Below are positions 6,201 to 8,039 of a stretch of 8,039 bases of DNA, piece after piece. The DNA is from Bacteroidales bacterium (lineage in GTDB: Bacteria > Bacteroidota > Bacteroidia > Bacteroidales > WCHB1-69). The DNA is taken from positions 1 through 8,039 of the forward strand of contig JALNYF010000074.1 of the NCBI GenBank assembly GCA_023229985.1, given 5' to 3'. Position 1 is the first letter of the stretch, and each line of letters opens with the position of its first letter. The position numbers and the translations under genes were made by a program. The notes below the pieces were generated by a model that worked only from the letters and a program-made list of their open reading frames with translations, had not been told where the DNA came from and ran no database searches.

Positions 6201-8039
6201 ATTAATGTTGAAGGATGTGCAGCAGACGCTGCCCCTGCAGCCGTTGCGACCATTGCTGAGTTGGAATCGTTAGGCTTGACGATTGAAGATAATTGTACAG
6301 AAGATGCGAATTTGACAGTAACAAGCAATGATGTTTCCACCGGCACTTGTCCGATAGTAGTTACCAGAACCTATACCGTAACAGATGCTTGTGGCAATGA
6401 AAGTACAGCAACGCAAACGATCAATGTGAATGTTCCGAATAATATTACTTTTGAAGGCGGTACTACTTCATCAACTGTGAATTGTGCTGCGGATGCAATA
6501 CCTCCACATCAGATTACACCAAGTGTGATGCCAACGGTAAAAGATGCTTGTGGAACAACCATTAGTAATTACACTTCGCACACAACACCTACTACTGTTT
6601 CTTGTGAAGGAGAAATGGTATATGAATATACCTATACGGATTGCGCAGGACATACAGCAACATGGTTATATACCTACACGATAGACCGCACGACGGCACC
6701 GACGCAAATAGGCGGACCGGTAGCGACCGCAAGCATTGTAGAATGTGCAAGTTCAGCAACAGCACCTACCACGTTGCCTGTTGTACAAGACGTTTGTGGC
6801 AATACCCTAACGGCACCGGAACCAGTAGTCAGTGGTACTTATACGGATTGTGAAGGGACCAAGATTTATACCTATACATATAAAGATTGTTCAGGATTAG
6901 AATATGTATGGGCATATACCTATACGATAAAGCGCACGACGGCACCGACAGAAGTAGGCGGACCGGTAGCGACCGCAAGCATTGTAGAATGTGGAAGTTT
7001 AGCAACGGCACCTACCACGTTACCTGTTGTACAAGACGTTTGCGGCAATATCTTAATGGCACCGGAACCGGTAGGTATAGTAAGATATGCAGATTGTGAA
7101 GGGACCATGACTTATATTTATACATATATAGATTGTTCAGGATTAGAATATGAATGGGTTTATACCTACACGATAGACCGTACGACGGCACCGATGCAAA
7201 TAGGCGGACCGGTAGCGACCGCAAGTACGGTAGAATGTGCAGATGCAGCAACAGTACCGACCACGTTACCTGTAGTAAAAGACGTTTGTGGCAATACTTT
7301 AACGGCACCGGTACCGGTAGTCAGTGGTACTTATACGGATTGTGAAGGGACCAAGATTTATACCTATACATATAAAGATTGTTCAGGATTAGAATATGTA
7401 TGGGCATATACCTACACGATAGACCGCACAACGGCACCGACAGAAGCAGGCGGACCTGTAGCGACGGCAAGCACGGTAGAATGTGCAGATGCAGCAACAG
7501 CACCGACGTTGCCTGTTGTAGAAGACGTTTGCGGTAATATCTTAACGGCACCGGAACCTGTAGTCAGTGGTACTTATGTAGATTGTGAAGGTACCATCAT
7601 TTACACCTATACCTACGAAGATTGTTCAGGATTAGAATATGTATGGGCATATACCTACACGATAGACCATACGACGGCACCAACAGAAGCAGGCGGACCG
7701 GTAGCGACGGCAAGCACGGTAGAATGTGCAGATGAAGTAACGGCACCGACGTTGCCTGTTGTAGAAGACGCCTGTGGCAATATCTTAGAGGCACCTGTAC
7801 CGGAAGTCAGTGCAACACCTGCATGCGAGGGTACCATCACATACACCTACACCTACGAAGATTGTTCAGGATTAGAATATGAATGGGTTTATACCTACAC
7901 AATAGACCATACGACGGCACCAACAGAAGCAGGCGGACCTGTAGCGACGGCAAGCACGGTAGAATGTGCAGATGAAGTAACGGCACCGACGTTGCCTGTT
8001 GTAGAAGACGCCTGTGGCAATATCTTAGAGGCACCTGTA
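3..8039 (+). CDS. Giant modular surface/adhesin-like protein, partial at both ends
   Basis: Reading from base 3, all 2,679 codons are sense codons; the other two forward frames hit stops within the first 20 bases. The fragment alone would be roughly 280 kDa (estimated from length). It contains no catalytic motif and no membrane segment that I can see. It is a chain of about twenty-five beta-sandwich-type modules: SprB-like, PKD-like, Ig-like and HYR-like, rich in Thr, Asn, Val and Tyr with regularly spaced cysteine pairs, which fits an oxidising location outside the cytoplasm. In Bacteroidetes such proteins are typically surface adhesins or gliding/attachment proteins exported by type IX secretion; that role is inferred from architecture only. 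The start must lie upstream: the first in-frame ATG (base 84) is followed by no signal peptide and the frame is already open before it. The C-terminus, where a sorting domain would be expected, is beyond base 8039. No specific gene is recognised. Confidence 0.95.
288..467 (+). other. Small Cys-pair module (DTICYDALP...DACFERI)
   Basis: Residues 96-155. It opens with DTICYDALP and closes with a second cysteine in FDACFERIDSIAD. This layout resembles the short modules common in Bacteroidetes adhesins that begin 'xICxxxxPY' and end 'GCDSxxxLxL', with the two cysteines probably paired. The equivalent region at 1002-1169 (VDICGNEFPYTYTD...GGGCEATHNVTVTE) has the same plan and is a better match. 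The assignment is by pattern only; this copy has lost the usual PY and is longer between the cysteines. Confidence 0.45.
468..749 (+). other. SprB-like repeat module 1
   Basis: Residues 156-249. The features seen are a starting TSICSNTEAGYVKV, then QGGKAPYNIIVYD, then SGLAAGTYYIEVKDLLEC and a final strand NIVITNL. The 'GG.aPY ... L.AGTY.v.V.D..gC' pattern is the signature of SprB-type repeats, named after the Flavobacterium SprB gliding adhesin. Its two cysteines sit at the standard places, near the start and after the AGTY strand. The role is structural, as a spacer or adhesive surface module. Confidence 0.75.
750..1001 (+). other. SprB-like repeat module 2
   Basis: Residues 250-333. After a short linker (TVDNVYEV), the module has SEILCNGDATDITPTI, a strand LYYLWSNEATTATLTGV, PADSYALTVTDEVGCIAN and the closing strand ASITVTEPDE. 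'LCNGD ... Y.WSN..TT..l.gv.ag.Y.ltVTD..GC' is a typical SprB-like module and is more canonical than the preceding one. It probably stacks end to end with its neighbour. Confidence 0.8.
1002..1169 (+). other. Small Cys-pair module (VDICGNEFPYTYTD...GGGCEATHNVTVTE)
   Basis: Residues 334-389, only 56 residues. The start VDICGNEFPYTYTD and end QGTHTFSYTTGGGCEA with a final NVTVTE strand match the short 'IC...PY ... G.ht..y.t..GC...' modules often placed between SprB-like and Ig/PKD-like modules in large Bacteroidetes surface proteins. The two cysteines are likely disulphide-bonded. Function is unknown beyond being a structural module. Confidence 0.6.
1170..1448 (+). other. Ig-like module preceding the PKD-like array
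   Basis: Residues 390-482. The module begins APIVTLSPLSPICIGETLTL, has a central strand with Trp (KATWLPDQ), then YTYTFTPTETDTYTITEF and a second cysteine at ENGCYATL. This order (C-I-G-E/D-T-L at the start, W in the middle, 'TDTYTIT' near the end) fits the Ig-like/PKD-like fold of Bacteroidetes extracellular proteins. It differs from the following array in lacking a VNP linker, having VNLLP at its end instead. Confidence 0.6.
1449..2015 (+). repeat. PKD-like units 1-2 (subtype C)
   Basis: Unit 1 spans 1449-1724 and unit 2 spans 1725-2015. Unit 1 (NVILCNQGTLNKTF ... ITYAWSAPEDNG ... VIPTNIVTNCSGEATTFTV) has a shortened central part. Unit 2 begins TATMDTQSDVAFCSGQ and contains GNISAVVTNTTAVAKDIEV before NDCYGETQLFAITVNP. 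Unit 2 closely resembles unit 13 (4977-5267), which also begins TATM and has FSAVVGNATTEPHDITI at the same place. This is evidence that these two modules share a recent common copy although eleven modules apart. Confidence 0.75.
2016..2921 (+). repeat. PKD-like units 3-5 (subtype A, first block)
   Basis: Unit 3 is 2016-2306, unit 4 is 2307-2597 and unit 5 is 2598-2921. All carry the IxPDGTxYxWxV loop (IIPDGTTYTWTV, IVPDGTTYSWVI, IIPDGTQYIWVV). Unit 3 has the usual AICSG and GDCSS cysteines; unit 4 has CNSGASFSV and EGCEGNTF. Unit 5 is the longest unit of the array at 108 residues, with an extra Asn/Ser-rich segment (ENVQALSNNSQNN) between the first strand and the loop. Its second cysteine is missing, since NGVEGDPF stands where others have GCxG, so its first cysteine (TICEN) has no partner inside the module. 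Confidence 0.8.
2922..3512 (+). repeat. PKD-like units 6-7 (subtype B, first block)
   Basis: Unit 6 is 2922-3215 and unit 7 is 3216-3512. In place of the IPDG loop these have VPASNMTCTWTVTD and APAENMSYEWTVTD, followed by xVTGD or xITGD. Both open NL(E/N)xxITAN and close with a longer Tyr-rich strand (YHITAIYTNGVACSVN; YSVTPIYTYNVDNTCRGT). Unit 6 carries an extra cysteine in the central strand (MTCTW) where the others have Tyr or Gln-Tyr. The two adjacent copies share loops and linkers and look like a local duplication. Confidence 0.8.
3513..3794 (+). repeat. PKD-like unit 8 (subtype C)
   Basis: This unit has 94 residues. It starts TITANTMAPQTLCNEGN, has TITYEWTNSAAEIG as the Trp strand and SIASFTAINNTAEAIIKTI before VTPSYNGCPGTAKDLVF. 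It lacks both the IPDG and the PASNM loops, placing it with units 2 and 13. It separates the first A-A-A-B-B block from the second A-A-A-B block. Confidence 0.75.
3795..4673 (+). repeat. PKD-like units 9-11 (subtype A, second block)
   Basis: Unit 9 is 3795-4088, unit 10 is 4089-4373 and unit 11 is 4374-4673. The loops are VIPVNTQYKWTV, IVPVGTTYSWIV and TIPDNTTYTWTV. Each resembles the module six places earlier more than its direct neighbours. Unit 9 shares STGTLINTTN...VTYTVTSKAG with unit 3. Unit 10 shares NPTPSI, SGTSFSVTP and VGTTYSW with unit 4. Unit 11 shares an EQSVVYAVTP-type strand with unit 5 (EQQTVVYSVTP). All three have the expected AICSG/SICSG cysteine; the second cysteine is present in each (GTCTG, GECIS, GCQGS). 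Confidence 0.8.
4674..4976 (+). repeat. PKD-like unit 12 (subtype B, second block)
   Basis: This unit has 101 residues. It opens KITGITATPQIICNNS, carries IPASNMQYTWTVDDVAGVTG, and ends ITPYYGANCAGTETFPLVV. The PASNM loop and the following D-x-x-(x)-VTG are shared with units 6 and 7. It sits in the same place relative to the second A block as unit 6 does relative to the first, but here there is one B unit instead of two. Confidence 0.8.
4977..5267 (+). repeat. PKD-like unit 13 (subtype C), last of the array
   Basis: This unit has 97 residues. It begins TATMSQPNSFVVCTGATV, has FEYSWEATGTNDDV, then HFSAVVGNATTEPHDITI and VTPQYNNENSICSGVAETF. Its closing linker is VIPDP instead of VNP, and the following module switches to the WQ-type Ig-like class. 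It is close to unit 2 in length (both 97 residues) and motif order. Confidence 0.75.
5268..5555 (+). other. Ig-like module (YQWQK...YYRCVV)
   Basis: Residues 1756-1851. The motifs in order are ISTQPSGDVICEGGTHTMNI, a Trp strand LSYQWQKRSGADTWNDI, TSTSYTAEGLAVGDHYYRCV and a closing strand SDEVTVTVVENP. The 'Q.sg...C.G....l...a.....Y.WQ.....W..i......Y....l....YYRC.v' pattern is a classical bacterial Ig-like domain. The first cysteine and the one in YYRCVV are the likely Ig disulphide; a third cysteine (SDCNT) is also present. Confidence 0.8.
5556..5873 (+). other. Ig-like module (YQWQYS...YYFRVNIDC)
   Basis: Residues 1852-1957. It has GGIICNVGSATMTATI, NYNYQWQYSTSLNGEYINV, AGTYYFRVNIDCGSN and a final PVAIEVAE strand. 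It is the same class as the preceding module but about ten residues longer, with an additional loop (TYSGNTPEALTVTASD) before the AGTYYFRV strand. A fourth-strand DC-x(6)-DC pair (IDCGSNLDCDG) adds an extra cysteine. Confidence 0.75.
5874..6173 (+). other. Ig/PKD-like module bridging to the HYR-like region
   Basis: Residues 1958-2057. It begins LPTIAVSEAPVGDICPNIG, carries LTGKAPYSITPIS and IPTDCGVVYNISLSVTDANNC, and ends AEISISVNDE. The 'G.aPY.i' strand and 'VTDANNC' resemble SprB/PKD-type modules, whereas the ICPN opening fits the Ig-like class. I can only place it as a beta-sandwich module with four cysteine positions, not in a specific family. Confidence 0.55.
6174..6455 (+). other. HYR-like module
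   Basis: Residues 2058-2144, followed by a short linker (PNNITFE). It reads PSITGTLPEINVEGCAAD, then TIAELESLGLTIEDNCTED, then STGTCPIVVTRTYTVTD and ACGNESTATQTINVNV. The order 'P.i.g.lp...veGC ... i.DnC ... tsnDv..gtCp..vtRtYtVtDaCGN...' is a widespread HYR-related module in Bacteroidetes proteins, where it often occurs near the C-terminal part. Its four cysteines (VEGC, DNC, GTC, DAC) sit in the same order as those of the tandem repeat that follows, suggesting common descent. Confidence 0.75.
6456..6710 (+). repeat. Diverged unit 0 of the 3' HYR-like array
   Basis: This is 85 codons, compared with 80-82 in the later units. It has the same skeleton: TVNCAAD, VKDACGTTI, VSCEGEMVYEYTYTDCAG and WLYTYTIDRTTAPTQ. 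All four cysteines align with those of units 1-5. It has a longer insert before the second cysteine (HQITPSVMPT) and reads AGHTATW where later units read SGLEYVW. It looks like the founder or an edge copy not taking part in the homogenisation of the downstream copies. Confidence 0.8.
6711..7202 (+). repeat. HYR-like units 1 and 2
   Basis: Unit 1 is 6711-6956 and unit 2 is 6957-7202, both 82 codons. Unit 1 carries QIGGPVATASIVECASS and ends WAYTYTIKRTTAP, with Lys replacing the Asp of the other copies. Unit 2 carries EVGGPVATASIVECGSL, a divergent loop GIVRYADCEG where others read VSGTYTDCEG, and IYTYIDCSG with EWVYTYTID. The ASIV variant is found only in these two units, supporting the idea that they formed one duplicated pair. 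Confidence 0.85.
7203..7691 (+). repeat. HYR-like units 3 and 4
   Basis: Unit 3 is 7203-7448 (82 codons) and unit 4 is 7449-7691 (81 codons). Unit 3 has the QIGGP opening of unit 1 and an identical 98-bp block with it (7317-7414 against 6825-6922). Unit 4 has EAGGP, close to EVGGP of unit 2, and is the first copy with the shortened APTLPVVED. Both read ASTVECADAAT, a variant not present in units 1-2. Confidence 0.85.
7692..8039 (+). repeat. HYR-like unit 5 and partial unit 6
   Basis: Unit 5 is 7692-7931 (80 codons); unit 6 starts at 7932 and runs off the window. Both share ECADEVTAPTLPVV and EDACGNILEAPV, variants absent from earlier units. Bases 7692-7799 and 7932-8039 differ at only one of 108 positions (ccg against cct, synonymous). 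Unit 5 ends EWVYTYTIDH, combining the EWV variant of unit 2 with the IDH variant of unit 4. Confidence 0.9.

Larger units (their letters stand above)
6711..8039 (+). repeat. Tandem 240-246 bp repeat array (HYR-like, four Cys), open at right edge
   Basis: Counting from GGP(V)A, units begin at 6711, 6957, 7203, 7449, 7692 and 7932. Their lengths are 246, 246, 246, 243 and 240 bp, all multiples of three; the sixth is cut at 8039 after 108 bp. In an 81-residue copy the cysteines are at 12, 28, 46 and 59 (VEC, DVCGN, DCEG, DCSG), followed by a Tyr/Thr-rich strand (WAYTYTID) and TTAPTEAGG leading into the next unit. The shortening comes from loss of one Thr (APTTLPVV to APTLPVV) and then a shorter loop (SGTYVDCEG to SATPACEG). 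The high DNA identity, including at synonymous sites, contrasts with the diverged PKD-like array and suggests recent amplification or gene conversion. Confidence 0.9.

Noticed and set aside
6035..6346. 103-codon ORF on the minus strand, the longest ATG-to-stop ORF in the window
   Set aside because: It lies entirely opposite the HYR-like and preceding Ig-like modules of the giant gene, whose frame is intact and domain-rich. The antisense product shows no recognisable motif.
6641..7345. Three similar + strand ORFs of 63-70 codons (HDRP(H/Y)DGTDANRRTGSDRK type)
   Set aside because: They are another frame of units 0-3 of the repeat; each begins and ends within the coding repeat and has no separate start signals.
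6829..8034. Series of similar minus-strand ORFs starting MPLRYCHRR or MPLLNF, recurring along the 3' array
   Set aside because: They recur with the period of the tandem repeat because they are the same antisense frame of each copy. They are shadows, not a gene family.
6711..8039. CRISPR array or mobile-element repeats
   Set aside because: The repeat units are 240-246 bp, contiguous without spacers, and encode a continuous protein module; there are no inverted ends or transposase.

Overview
The whole window is the interior of a single giant protein-coding gene on the + strand. Reading from base 3, the frame stays open for 2,679 consecutive codons to base 8039. There is no start codon context at the left edge and no stop at the right edge. 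Nothing else is supported: no second gene, intergenic gap, promoter, terminator, RNA gene or insertion sequence. The short ORFs findable in other frames are shadows of this gene. Residue numbers below count from base 3 (residue = codon start / 3).

The organism is most likely a member of the Bacteroidetes (Bacteroidota). The base composition is moderately AT-rich, and the protein is a Thr/Asn/Val-rich mosaic of SprB-like, PKD-like ('ICSG...GTTYTWTV...VTYTVTP...FTVTVNP'), Ig-like and HYR-like beta-sandwich modules. That architecture is characteristic of the very large cell-surface or secreted adhesin-like proteins of this phylum, which are usually exported by the type IX secretion system. The signal peptide and C-terminal sorting domain that would prove this lie outside the window.

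Layout: 3-467, an N-terminal stretch of unclear class ending in a short Cys-pair module; 468-1001, two SprB-like modules; 1002-1169, a small Cys-pair module; 1170-1448, an Ig-like module; 1449-5267, thirteen tandem PKD-like modules of 92-108 residues; 5268-6173, three Ig-like modules; 6174-6455, a HYR-like module plus linker; 6456-6710, a diverged founder-like copy of the next repeat; 6711-8039, five complete and one partial copy of a highly similar 80-82-residue four-cysteine repeat that continues past the right edge.

The most notable structure is layered duplication. The PKD-like modules fall into three visible subtypes arranged C C AAA BB C AAA B C, implying that a block of about 1.77 kb (roughly six modules) was duplicated as a unit. 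In the 3' array, units 1-4 look like a duplicated pair of units (492-bp period). The last two copies match at 107 of 108 compared bases, so that end appears recently expanded or homogenised. I did not find a new enzymatic or defence system here; the window shows a large, actively evolving surface-protein repeat region.
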